This document shows, in pieces, positions 39,481 to 48,755 of a stretch of DNA of 64,000 nucleotides. How positions within the stretch are numbered: position 1 is the first letter of the stretch; every line of letters starts with the position of its first letter. The notes beneath the pieces were generated by a model. The model saw only the letters and a program-made list of their open reading frames with translations. It searched no databases and was not told the origin of the DNA. The translations under genes were made by a program, and so were the position numbers. Source of the DNA: Bacteroidia bacterium (GTDB lineage: Bacteria > Bacteroidota > Bacteroidia > Cytophagales > Cyclobacteriaceae); NCBI GenBank assembly GCA_030425425.1, contig JAUIAO010000006.1, forward strand, positions 115,188 through 179,187, written 5' to 3'.

Positions 39481-41829
39481 TTATTTAAGCTTCTCTATTT
39501 CAGCTTCCACCTTCTCCTTGGTTCCTTCTATAACTTTAGTTTCAACTTCATCACCTTCTGTGATAGTGATTTCAGCTTTCATGTTCTCACTTTCTTCTGA
39601 TGCCTCAATCTTCACTTGTATCTCTTTCGTCTCCACTACCTGCTCAATGACTTCACTTGTGGCAGATGACCCGTGTCCTCCCTGACCATAAATCTCTCCC
39701 AGGATCGGAGCAATAACTAATCCTACCAAGCAAGTCAATTTGATAAGTATATTCATGGATGGACCAGAAGTATCTTTGAAAGGATCACCCACGGTATCTC
39801 CGGTTACCGCTGCTTTGTGCGCTTCAGATCCTTTGTAAGTCATCTCACCATCTATCTCTACACCCGCTTCAAACGACTTTTTAGCGTTATCCCATGCACC
39901 ACCAGCATTGTTTTGGAAGATAGCCCAGAGCACACCTGATACAGCCACTCCGGCCATGTAACTTCCCAAAGCCTCAGGTCCCATCAGGAATCCAATCAAT
40001 AAAGGAGCAACGATAGTAATTGCACCTGGAAGCATCATTTCTCTGATAGCAGCTTTAGTAGAGATATCTACACATTTTCCATATTCTGGCTCACCAGTCC
40101 CTTCCATGATACCAGGAATCTCTTTGAATTGTCTTCTTACTTCTTTCACCATCTCCATTGCAGCTTTACCAACAGATCTCATAGCAAGAGCCGAGAAAAC
40201 TACAGGGACCATCCCACCGATGAACAGAGCTGCAAGCACATCTGCTTTGAAGATGTTAATCCCGTCAATACCCGTGAAGGTCACATAAGCAGCAAAAAGC
40301 GCAAGAGCTGTCAAAGCTGCAGATGCAATAGCAAAACCTTTACCCACAGCAGCTGTAGTATTACCTACCGAATCAAGAATATCTGTTCTCTCTCTAACTT
40401 CTTTTGGCAATTCGCTCATTTCAGCAATACCTCCTGCATTATCAGCGATTGGTCCAAATGCATCAATCGCCAACTGCATAGCTGTGGTCGCCATCATTGC
40501 AGAAGCTGCAATTCCTACACCATAGAATCCAGCCAGGGCATAAGCTCCCCAAATCGCTCCAGCAAAAAGAAGAATCGGACCGAAAGTAGAAATCATTCCT
40601 GTAGAAAGGCCAGCAATAATGTTTGTAGCCGCTCCAGTAGATGAATTATGAACAATATCCAAAACTGGCTTCTTGCCCAGTCCGGTATAGTACTCTGTCA
40701 TGTAAGAGATCGTTCCTCCTACAAATAATCCGATCAATACAGCGTAATACACATATCTGTAAGAGAAGGTCTTAATTCCCTCTCCGAAAAAGCTCATTGA
40801 AATGGTCTCTGGTAATAGATGCTGGATTACAAACCAACATGCGACAGCTGTCAGCAAAATAGATCCCCAGTTGCCTTTGTTTAATGCTCCCTGAACCTGT
40901 GATTCTTTGGCATTGTTGTCAGAGATTCTGATAAATAATGTACCAATGATCGAGAAGATAATTCCCAAACCTGCAATCACCAATGGCAATAAAATTGGTC
41001 CGATACCATTGAACGCATCGTCAATAGAACCACCCATGTCTCTGATCACATAATTCCCTAAAACCATTGAAGCCAAAACGGTAGCAACATAAGAACCGAA
41101 CAAATCGGCACCCATTCCAGCTACGTCACCTACATTATCACCTACATTATCAGCGATAGTTGCCGGGTTTCTAGGATCATCTTCAGGAATTCCCGCTTCT
41201 ACTTTTCCTACCAGATCAGCTCCTACATCCGCAGCTTTGGTATAGATACCACCACCTACTCTGGCAAATAATGCGATAGATTCTGCACCCAATGAAAATC
41301 CTGCCAATGCTTCAAGTACCATGGTCATGTCTTCATTATTGGTCCAGTCGCCTCCCATAAACCATTTGAAAAGCAGGATGAAAAGCATACTCAGGCCAAA
41401 TACGGCCAATCCTGCCACACCTAGTCCCATCACGGTACCACCAGTAAAACTCACTTTCAATGCTTCTGGCAAAGATGTTCTGGCAGCCTGTGTTGTCCTG
41501 ATGTTCGCAGCTGTAGCGATTCTCATTCCAATATTACCAGCAATGGCTGAAAAAACTGCTCCAATTACAAATGCTACTACGATAAACCAATGGGTGGTTT
41601 CTACTAAGCTTGAAATAACTCCCAATAAAGCCCCAGCGATTACTACGAAAATCGCTAAGACTTTATACTCCGCATGCAAAAATGCCAACGCCCCCTCACG
41701 GATGTGATTGGCGATAGACTCCATGTTACTTTCTCCTGTGTCTTGCTTATTTACCCATAGTGACTTGAAGATCATCACTACGATCCCGATCAATGCCAAT
41801 AAAGGCACTGCATAAAACAAATAGCTCAT
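39481..41829 (-). CDS. hppA: Membrane-bound (probably Na+-translocating, K+-dependent) pyrophosphatase
   Basis: 782 aa; [57 protein letters not shown]; extra charged C-terminal tail. Confidence 0.95.
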   Translation of the reverse strand: MSYLFYAVPLLALIGIVVMIFKSLWVNKQDTGESNMESIANHIREGALAFLHAEYKVLAIFVVIAGALLGVISSLVETTHWFIVVAFVIGAVFSAIAGNIGMRIATAANIRTTQAARTSLPEALKVSFTGGTVMGLGVAGLAVFGLSMLFILLFKWFMGGDWTNNEDMTMVLEALAGFSLGAESIALFARVGGGIYTKAADVGADLVGKVEAGIPEDDPRNPATIADNVGDNVGDVAGMGADLFGSYVATVLASMVLGNYVIRDMGGSIDDAFNGIGPILLPLVIAGLGIIFSIIGTLFIRISDNNAKESQVQGALNKGNWGSILLTAVACWFVIQHLLPETISMSFFGEGIKTFSYRYVYYAVLIGLFVGGTISYMTEYYTGLGKKPVLDIVHNSSTGAATNIIAGLSTGMISTFGPILLFAGAIWGAYALAGFYGVGIAASAMMATTAMQLAIDAFGPIADNAGGIAEMSELPKEVRERTDILDSVGNTTAAVGKGFAIASAALTALALFAAYVTFTGIDGINIFKADVLAALFIGGMVPVVFSALAMRSVGKAAMEMVKEVRRQFKEIPGIMEGTGEPEYGKCVDISTKAAIREMMLPGAITIVAPLLIGFLMGPEALGSYMAGVAVSGVLWAIFQNNAGGAWDNAKKSFEAGVEIDGEMTYKGSEAHKAAVTGDTVGDPFKDTSGPSMNILIKLTCLVGLVIAPILGEIYGQGGHGSSATSEVIEQVVETKEIQVKIEASEESENMKAEITITEGDEVETKVIEGTKEKVEAEIEKLK

Positions 41830-41981
41830 AATTGTGTATAGATTTTTAAAAAGATGTGCAAAGATAACCGACCTAATAAATTATAAAAATGTAAATCTGA
41901 CAGGTTTTAAACCATCTGATATTGCGGATTTTATAAAAGCCGAAAATTGTGGTGTTCGATCAGAAATTCTACAACTGCCAC

Positions 41982-42683
41982 CTATCCTTTCAATGGTCTT
42001 ACAGAACTCATTCCACCATCTACATGCAACACCTGACCTGTGACCCAGGAGCTCTCTGACGAGAGTAGATAAATTGCCGCTGAAGCAATATCCTCAGGCT
42101 GACCTACTCTTCCCAAAGGATGTCTGTCGGCTGAAGCATCTCTTTTCTGATCGGTGGATAGAAGTGATTTTGCCAATGGCGTATCTGTTAGACTCGGTGC
42201 TACAGCGTTTACTCGAATGCCTGATGGTGCCAACTCAGCTGCCAATGATTTAGTAAGACCCTCCACTGCTCCTTTTGATGCAGCTATAGTAGCATGAAAA
42301 CTCATCCCTTGAGAAACGGCAACAGTGCTAAACATCACAATGCTCGCACTTTTTGATGCCTTCAATGATTTCAAACAGCCCTTAATCACCTTCACGGCAC
42401 CCACTAAGTTGATTTCAAAGTCATGAGAAAAATCTGTCGGCTTCAGTGCCTGAAAAGGTTTCAAATTGATACTACCTGGACAATAAACGATCCCATGAAG
42501 CTCATCAGGAACAGCAGAAAGATCCAAAGAGTCACTGGTCACATCCAATTGGATATTTTGGACACCCTCTACCTCTGTTCGTGATGCGTTGATCACATGG
42601 TCTCCATTCTTGAGACAGGAATCTAGAATCGCCTTACCGATACCGCTACTTCCTCCTACTATTAAAATGTTCCTTTGACTCAT
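41982..42683 (-). CDS. SDR family oxidoreductase (non-canonical active site)
   Basis: 233 aa; GGSSGIGKAI Rossmann motif; 'HATIAASKGAVEGL' in place of YxxxK. Confidence 0.88.
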   Translation of the reverse strand: MSQRNILIVGGSSGIGKAILDSCLKNGDHVINASRTEVEGVQNIQLDVTSDSLDLSAVPDELHGIVYCPGSINLKPFQALKPTDFSHDFEINLVGAVKVIKGCLKSLKASKSASIVMFSTVAVSQGMSFHATIAASKGAVEGLTKSLAAELAPSGIRVNAVAPSLTDTPLAKSLLSTDQKRDASADRHPLGRVGQPEDIASAAIYLLSSESSWVTGQVLHVDGGMSSVRPLKG

Positions 42684-42694
42684 TCTCGTTGATC

Positions 42695-43396
42695 TTATTT
42701 CAGGTCAGTTTTTGAATTGATATAATTCAAGAATTCTGTTTTTACATCCTGACTTTTGAACTTGCCATCAAAATACGCCGTACCTGTCATACTATTGGTG
42801 TCGTTCACTCCTCTGGACGAAACACACATGTGTGTGGCATCAAGAACTACTGCCACATCTTCTGTTTGAAGAACTTCCTTTAGTTCATTGGCAATCTGCA
42901 CGGTCAACCTTTCCTGAACCTGGGGTCTTTTTGCATAATACTGTACTATCCGGTTGATCTTCGACAATCCAATTACCTTTCCGCTGGAAATATATGCCAC
43001 ATGTGCTTTACCATATATCGGCACGAAATGATGCTCACAGTGAGAGTAGAACGTGATATCCTTCTCCACCAGCATCTGATCATACCTGTATTTGTTCTCA
43101 AAAAGTTTGGCGATTGGTTTGTTCTTAGGATTCAATCCGCTGAATACCTCCTGAACGTACATTTTGGCCACTCTTCTTGGTGTTCCCTGCAGACTATCAT
43201 CGTCCAGATCCAATCCAAGGATCAGCATAATTTCCTTGAAATGCTTTTCAATCAATTCCATTTTGAGATCATCATCCATCTCAAACGCATCTGCTCTCAT
43301 AGGCGTATTATCTGCACTGCCTACATGATCCTCACCAAAATCATCAATATCTTCCATACTAAGCGGGGTATTCAACAAAGTTTCTTTCTGTTTCAT
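42695..43396 (-). CDS. folE: GTP cyclohydrolase I
   Basis: 233 aa; FYSHCEHHFVPIYGKAHVAYI, GLSKINRIVQYYAKRPQVQERL. Confidence 0.96.
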   Translation of the reverse strand: MKQKETLLNTPLSMEDIDDFGEDHVGSADNTPMRADAFEMDDDLKMELIEKHFKEIMLILGLDLDDDSLQGTPRRVAKMYVQEVFSGLNPKNKPIAKLFENKYRYDQMLVEKDITFYSHCEHHFVPIYGKAHVAYISSGKVIGLSKINRIVQYYAKRPQVQERLTVQIANELKEVLQTEDVAVVLDATHMCVSSRGVNDTNSMTGTAYFDGKFKSQDVKTEFLNYINSKTDLK

Positions 43397-43766
43397 AAAG
43401 CCTTATTTGTAAGTCTAATTTTTGATCAATCTTTTCCCGCAAAATGTTGTAAATCGCTATAGCGATGTTCTCTGCTGAAGGATTGACATTTTTAAATTCT
43501 TCTGTATCCAGGTTTAAATTCTTGTGATCAAACCGATCTAAAACATTTTCTTTGATCAGGTCGCTCAATATTTTCATATCGTACACGTACCCTGTGTTTG
43601 GGTCAGGCTCTCCTACCAGCTTCACAATCAAGTCATAATTGTGACCATGCCAATTGGGATTGTTGCATTTTCCAAAAACCTCCTCATTCCTGTCTGCGCT
43701 CCATTCGGGATTATTAAGACGATGTGCTGCGTTAAAATGTTCTTTCCGAAATACGGCTACTTTCAT
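43359..43766 (-). CDS. 6-pyruvoyltetrahydropterin synthase / 6-carboxytetrahydropterin synthase family
   Basis: 135 aa; VFGKCNNPNWHGHNYDLIVKLVGEPDPNTGYVYDM, FDHKNLNLD, YETERNFVEY. Confidence 0.93.
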   Translation of the reverse strand: MKVAVFRKEHFNAAHRLNNPEWSADRNEEVFGKCNNPNWHGHNYDLIVKLVGEPDPNTGYVYDMKILSDLIKENVLDRFDHKNLNLDTEEFKNVNPSAENIAIAIYNILREKIDQKLDLQIRLYETERNFVEYPA

Positions 43767-43873
43767 GTTCTGGTATTTTCGGCAAAATAGCCTTTAATTA
43801 ATCAATTACATGCAGAAACATAATGCAATCATATTTTGTTCAGAGTTTGACTTAAATAATTAAACAAAATAAC

Positions 43874-45310
43874 ATGGAAGATGTCGTTGTGGTGGGATCA
43901 GGGATGGGAGCGTTGACAGCTGCTGCACTTTTAGCGAAAGAAGGCCTCCAGCCTCTGATCATTGAACAAAATTGGATTCCTGGCGGATGCACCACTTCTT
44001 ACTGGCGTAAAGGATTTGTTTTTGAGGCAGGGGCCACCACGCTCGTTGGTCTGGACGAACACATGCCACTAAGACATCTATTGGAGCAAACTGGCATTGA
44101 ACTTCCGGTAAGGAAACTGGAGCTACCCATGCAAGTTCACCTGAAAGATGGACGCACGATCAATAGACATCAGGATATCAACGATTGGATCGAAGAGGCA
44201 GAGCATCACTTTGGAGGTAATCAAAAGGCATTTTGGAAAGCAGCTTATGAACTGAGTCAATGGGTTTGGGAGTCATCCACAAGATTCAAACACTTTCCGC
44301 CCTCCAGTGCTAACGAGTTAATTAAACTAGCCACGAAAGCAAGACCTAATGATGTTTGGAATGCAAGAAATGCATTTAGCAGAACTACAGATATCTTAAA
44401 AAAACATCAATTAACAGGTGATACCTTCAAGCAATTTGTAGATGAGCAACTGCTAATCACCGCTCAGAACAAAGCGGAAGAAGTAAACTTTCTGTTTGGG
44501 GCGGCAGCTCTCTGCTATACTAATTATGGGAATTACTACATTGATGGAGGTTTACAGAATTTGGTTCAGCCTATTATCAAATATATCGAACAAAAAGGCG
44601 GTAAAATCATCTACCGTGAAGGAGTGAAAAGTATTAGTAAAAAAGACATTAATTATAAAATTAGGACAACCAAGAATAGCTATCAGGCAAGAAAAGTAGT
44701 TTCCGGAATTCCGATTAATAACCTAAAGGAGCTTGCTCCTGACCTACTACCTAAAGCTCTGGATAAGAAGATTCTTGGACCGAATAAACTTTACAGTGCA
44801 TTTCAGATGGGGATTGCTTTTCGGTCAAACAAAGAATTCGAAAGCCTTCATCATCAGATTCATTTGGACAAACCCATGGCCGAAACTCACTCTAATAGCA
44901 TATTCGTAAGTCTGAGTCACCCGGAAGATGTATCTCGCTCAGATGAGAATGGTGTAAGAGTGGCCTCTATCAGTACGCACATTTCCGACCCCAAAACCTT
45001 TATAGATTCTCAAAAGGCCGAAGAATCAGTGGTACAAACAATGATTGACAAAGGAATAATCAAAAGCAGTTCGGACATTCTATACAGCCACTCAAGCGGG
45101 CCAAAATCCTGGCAAAAATGGACTGGCCGAGCACATGGGTTTGTCGGCGGCTTTCCCCAGTACTTTGATATCAAACCCTGGCAAATGATCAATGCAAAAA
45201 TTGCAGAAGGACTCTACAGCTGTGGTGATACCAACTATCCCGGACAGGGAATCCCGGGTGTAACTTTGAGTGGCATTATTGCCGCTCAGAAGATCCTAGA
45301 TGAGTTATAG
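43874..45310 (+). CDS. CrtI-like/carotenoid isomerase-like FAD-dependent oxidoreductase
   Basis: 478 aa; VVVGSGMGALTAAALLAKEGLQPLIIEQNWIPGGCTTSYWRKGFVFEAG; C-terminal GLYSCGDTNYPGQGIPGVTLSG. Confidence 0.9.
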   Translation: MEDVVVVGSGMGALTAAALLAKEGLQPLIIEQNWIPGGCTTSYWRKGFVFEAGATTLVGLDEHMPLRHLLEQTGIELPVRKLELPMQVHLKDGRTINRHQDINDWIEEAEHHFGGNQKAFWKAAYELSQWVWESSTRFKHFPPSSANELIKLATKARPNDVWNARNAFSRTTDILKKHQLTGDTFKQFVDEQLLITAQNKAEEVNFLFGAAALCYTNYGNYYIDGGLQNLVQPIIKYIEQKGGKIIYREGVKSISKKDINYKIRTTKNSYQARKVVSGIPINNLKELAPDLLPKALDKKILGPNKLYSAFQMGIAFRSNKEFESLHHQIHLDKPMAETHSNSIFVSLSHPEDVSRSDENGVRVASISTHISDPKTFIDSQKAEESVVQTMIDKGIIKSSSDILYSHSSGPKSWQKWTGRAHGFVGGFPQYFDIKPWQMINAKIAEGLYSCGDTNYPGQGIPGVTLSGIIAAQKILDEL

Positions 45311-45399
45311 TGTTTAACTTTTTATGATTCTGAAACACCTGAAATTGCACTTTAACACTATTTATTTATCCTTTTCAAATATTGTATTCGATGAATTTA

Positions 45400-45429
45400 T
45401 TGTTTTTTAAGATGAATGTACTAGTTTTG
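45400..45429 (+). promoter_or_regulatory. Putative Bacteroidota-type promoter upstream of cysH
   Basis: TTG (45400-45402), 19 nt spacer, TAGTTTTG (45422-45429) matching TAnnTTTG. Confidence 0.5.
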
Positions 45430-45434
45430 CTGAC

Positions 45435-45573
45435 GAAACTAAAACATCAGGATAATCTGACGGACTAAAACCAGTTAAGGTATGATACCTCAACTACTTA
45501 AAGATTAACTTGATATAGTTTGAAATGAAGTCTTTGTGGTTGGTTGAGTTCACATTGGCTTCATTTCTTTTTT
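45435..45573 (+). ncRNA. Candidate structured 5' leader / attenuator of cysH
   Basis: Hairpins tcaggataatctga and agttaaggtatgatacctcaact, followed by terminator-like hairpin gaaatgaag...cttcatttc+T6 65 nt before the cysH start. Confidence 0.4.
45522..45573 (+). terminator. Intrinsic terminator (possible attenuator) upstream of cysH
   Basis: gaaatgaag / cttcatttc 9-bp stem plus inner tgtg/caca, followed by tttttt. Confidence 0.65.
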
Positions 45574-45637
45574 CACGCCCGAAAGTATTCACCTCTTTTC
45601 TATAATTCTCGTATTCAGTTTTCTAATTTCGCATCCT

Positions 45638-46294
45638 ATGGAAATTGCTGAAATCAAGCATCAGATCAATCAATACCGTGCTGAAGGAAAAACAATCTTC
45701 ACCACGTCATCTTTTCAGACTCACAGTCTGGTAATGCTACATATTCTGAGCAAGATCGATACGACAATCCCTGTTTACTTCATGAATACGGGGTATCACT
45801 TTCCAGAAACTGTAGCATTTAAAGATCAGGTAGCCAATGAGTTTGGGCTAAATGTGAGAGAAGTAAAATCTGCTGTACCCAGGTATATGCAGAAAGATCA
45901 GGAAGGGAGACTGTTGTTCACCTCAGATCCGGATCACTGCTGCTTTTTGAACAAAACTGCTCCGACTGAAGAATTGCTGCGCACTTTCGATATCTGGATC
46001 AATGGTATACGAGCAGATCAGAGTGCCATCCGAAAAGCGATGCAGGTAGAACAACCCGCACCATTTGGCACTACCAGATTTCATCCTATGCTGGACTGGA
46101 ACATGCGGAAAATCTTTGCATACATCAGAGAGCATAATTTGCCACGACATCCACTAGATGCCAAAGGCTATACCAGTATAGGTTGCGAACCTTGTACCCG
46201 CAAACTTGATCCTGAAATGCAGGAAAGAGAAGCAAGATGGTATGGCATGAACAAAGTAGAGTGCGGTTTACACACAGATTTAGTAAAAAAATGA
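45638..46294 (+). CDS. cysH: Assimilatory APS/PAPS reductase with 4Fe-4S-type cysteine motif
   Basis: 218 aa; TTSSFQTHSLVMLHIL, PDHCCFLNKTAP, GCEPCTRKL, ECGLH. Confidence 0.9.
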   Translation: MEIAEIKHQINQYRAEGKTIFTTSSFQTHSLVMLHILSKIDTTIPVYFMNTGYHFPETVAFKDQVANEFGLNVREVKSAVPRYMQKDQEGRLLFTSDPDHCCFLNKTAPTEELLRTFDIWINGIRADQSAIRKAMQVEQPAPFGTTRFHPMLDWNMRKIFAYIREHNLPRHPLDAKGYTSIGCEPCTRKLDPEMQEREARWYGMNKVECGLHTDLVKK

Positions 46295-47211
46295 ATGTAT
46301 TAGTAACTGGAGGTGCTGGCTATATCGGTACCGAATTGATAGAAAAACTGTCGAATGATCCGTCAATCAACAATATTGTCATCTATGACAACCTGAGCCG
46401 TGGTGGTTTTTCATTGTTCCTGGGGCACAAGCTCAAACATCCTGAGAAAATCAAGTTTGTTGAGGCAGAACTATTGGATTCGCGAAAGCTCAAAAAAGCT
46501 CTCGAAGGTATAGATGTAGTTTACCACCTGGCAGCTAAAGTGACTACTCCGTTTGCTAATACGGATGCTCACTATTATGAGCAAGTGAATCACTGGGGAA
46601 CAGCTGAGCTGGTTTATGCCATAGAAGATAGTGATGTGAAACAGCTCATTTACACAAGTAGTGTAAGTATATACGGAGCGTCTTCAACGGAAATTGACGA
46701 AAACTCACAGCCCAACCCTCGAACTTTCTACGGGATCTCAAAACTCCGTGGTGAAGAGCATGTGCAGCGCCTGCAAAGCAAAATCAAAACTCACATCATC
46801 CGGTGTGGAAATGTTTATGGCTTTAGCAGAAGCATGCGATTCGATTCGGTTATCAACCGATGGATCTTTGAAAGTAATTTCAAAAACCAGATTTCCATAC
46901 ATGGGGATGGTAAGCAAAAACGTGCTTTCCTCAACATAGAAGTGCTAACCGATGCGCTCAACCAACTGATACACAAAGAGGTGCCTTCTGGCACATACAA
47001 CCTGGTGGAGCGAAATATGTCTATGATGGATATTGTGGATATCCTGAAGGCGATCAATCCTCCTTTGGAATTTATCTTCATCAATCAGCATCTTTCGCTA
47101 AAAACGATGGCTGTCAATACTGACCTGAAACTGAAAGAATATCTGGACATCAAGTCTATTGCGACGTTCGATGAAGAGGTGAAGGCTTTTGGTTCACAGT
47201 TCGCTTTTTAA
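46291..47211 (+). CDS. NAD-dependent epimerase/dehydratase (extended SDR)
   Basis: Starts at MNVLVTGGAGYIGTELIEKL; YGISKLRGE; ATGA overlap with cysH stop. Confidence 0.92.
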   Translation: MNVLVTGGAGYIGTELIEKLSNDPSINNIVIYDNLSRGGFSLFLGHKLKHPEKIKFVEAELLDSRKLKKALEGIDVVYHLAAKVTTPFANTDAHYYEQVNHWGTAELVYAIEDSDVKQLIYTSSVSIYGASSTEIDENSQPNPRTFYGISKLRGEEHVQRLQSKIKTHIIRCGNVYGFSRSMRFDSVINRWIFESNFKNQISIHGDGKQKRAFLNIEVLTDALNQLIHKEVPSGTYNLVERNMSMMDIVDILKAINPPLEFIFINQHLSLKTMAVNTDLKLKEYLDIKSIATFDEEVKAFGSQFAF

Positions 47212-47244
47212 GGAGCTATAAAAAAATCTTATTCTCTATTCTCA

Positions 47245-47271
47245 AGCCTGGCTCTGCCGGGCTTTTTTTTT
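47245..47271 (+). terminator. Intrinsic terminator
   Basis: agcctggctctgccgggcttttttttt. Confidence 0.85.
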
Positions 47272-47280
47272 GATTCGGGA

Positions 47281-47603
47281 ATCAAGTGTGAGAACCATAG
47301 GGTAGAAACTTGATAACCGATTAGTGAGGACACTAATCGGGGCGAGAATGGTTCCACTTATTCTACTCAGGCAGTAACATGCCCATCATTGGTGATGACA
47401 ACCGCAGAAGAAGGTAGAGATCACCTGTAACTACTCATGCATCCAAAGGTAAACAGAGAATTAAGATAGGTATCTTTCAAAAAGAAGATACATATCTTTA
47501 AATGTTATGGTACGTATCTTTTTCTTTGTTAGTGCCGTAGATCAAGGTTCTTTCACAAGTTGATGCGGGTGTTTCGTGCGGTAGTCAGAAGCTTCATTAC
47601 CGC
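47281..47603. other. Hairpin-rich non-coding region
   Basis: ccgattagtg-agga-cactaatcgg (47317-47340); tcaagt..acttga; gaaccat/atggttc; catca-ttgg-tgatg; gcggta..taccgc (47578-47603); no supported ORF. Confidence 0.4.
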
Positions 47604-47722
47604 ATGTGACCAGATATATATACTTGTGGTGTGGTGTTGAAGCTGAATAATGTTATCACCGAATCAGGTAGAAAAACTTTCTCCACACTGATAGGCAGTG
47701 AGCTGTTCTAAAAATAGACTTA

Positions 47723-48703
47723 TCACTTATGGCCTACCCTAATACACCCGTTTTGCCAGCCTTTTGGTAAGTACAAATCCATTCCTGTTGACTTTTCAAT
47801 ATCAATCAGATTGTTTCGTAGCTCAACACTTCTCAAACCGATTACTGATCTGTTTTCATTCACTTTGAGGAGTTCTGCAGGATTAGGAATCTTTCCGATA
47901 AACCCATAGGCCGTCGATTCATGATTATTTAAGGCTGCAATTCGCCAGTCCTCTATTTGTGCCAATTCATAGGGTGATATTTCACCCTGCTTCAATGCTT
48001 CAAATAATTTCCTCCTCATATGAGTATACAAAGTGTCTTTCGAATTGTAATTCACTGAAATGGAATTGTGATGACTTAAAATCACCGATCCCCATAGATT
48101 ATTCCCAATGAGTCGCTCACCGGGATAACCATATTGATTTAGTATTTGCTCCAGATTTTCCAGCTGCTGCTCGCTATGAGGCGCAAATTCTCTTTCTGCA
48201 TATCTCCTTTTAGACTTTTGTCCTATCCTGATAAAAGCTCCAAACGCCTTTTTCTGATCCTTCTTGAACATTTCATGGATTTGTTTTTTCAGCTGAAAGT
48301 CTAATCCTGAAAGGTACATTTTGTGGAGTGAATCATACTTCATAATGATCTCCTCCCATTCAGGTTGCTTTCTCAAAGGTCTTAAATGATCATTCTTTTT
48401 GATTCGCTTTAGTGTCCACCCAGCCTTGATCCCAAGCTTTAAGAACTTGAATCCTGACTCATAATTTCCTTGGTAGACACTAAGCACCGTAGCTACTTTG
48501 ATGTCTCTGAGAAATGAAAAGTCAAATTGGTTGAATAGCGATTCAAATTGAGCTATAGCAGAAGTATATTTTCCATCTGCAATCAGCTCTTCACATTCAA
48601 TCACTCTGGAATGGTAGTTCAGGTAGTTTTCCTGTGCATTGCTTTGAATTGGGGCAAAAAGGAAACTTAAGAAAATAAGAGTTAGAGGAAGTTTTATCAA
48701 CAA
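47723..48703 (-). CDS. Hypothetical secreted protein, DUF6624-like
   Basis: 326 aa, signal peptide, 'YGYPGERLIGNNLWGSVILSHHNS'. Confidence 0.6.
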   Translation of the reverse strand: MLIKLPLTLIFLSFLFAPIQSNAQENYLNYHSRVIECEELIADGKYTSAIAQFESLFNQFDFSFLRDIKVATVLSVYQGNYESGFKFLKLGIKAGWTLKRIKKNDHLRPLRKQPEWEEIIMKYDSLHKMYLSGLDFQLKKQIHEMFKKDQKKAFGAFIRIGQKSKRRYAEREFAPHSEQQLENLEQILNQYGYPGERLIGNNLWGSVILSHHNSISVNYNSKDTLYTHMRRKLFEALKQGEISPYELAQIEDWRIAALNNHESTAYGFIGKIPNPAELLKVNENRSVIGLRSVELRNNLIDIEKSTGMDLYLPKGWQNGCIRVGHK

Positions 48704-48755
48704 AGTGAAGAATGGTTCTTCTATTATACGTCTTTATACTAATCTCCGGTTAACC

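Noticed and set aside
47212-47722. Considered a group II intron, retron msr/msd or IS remnant
   Set aside because: No reverse transcriptase, transposase, terminal inverted repeats or target-site duplication seen; kept only as a structured non-coding candidate.
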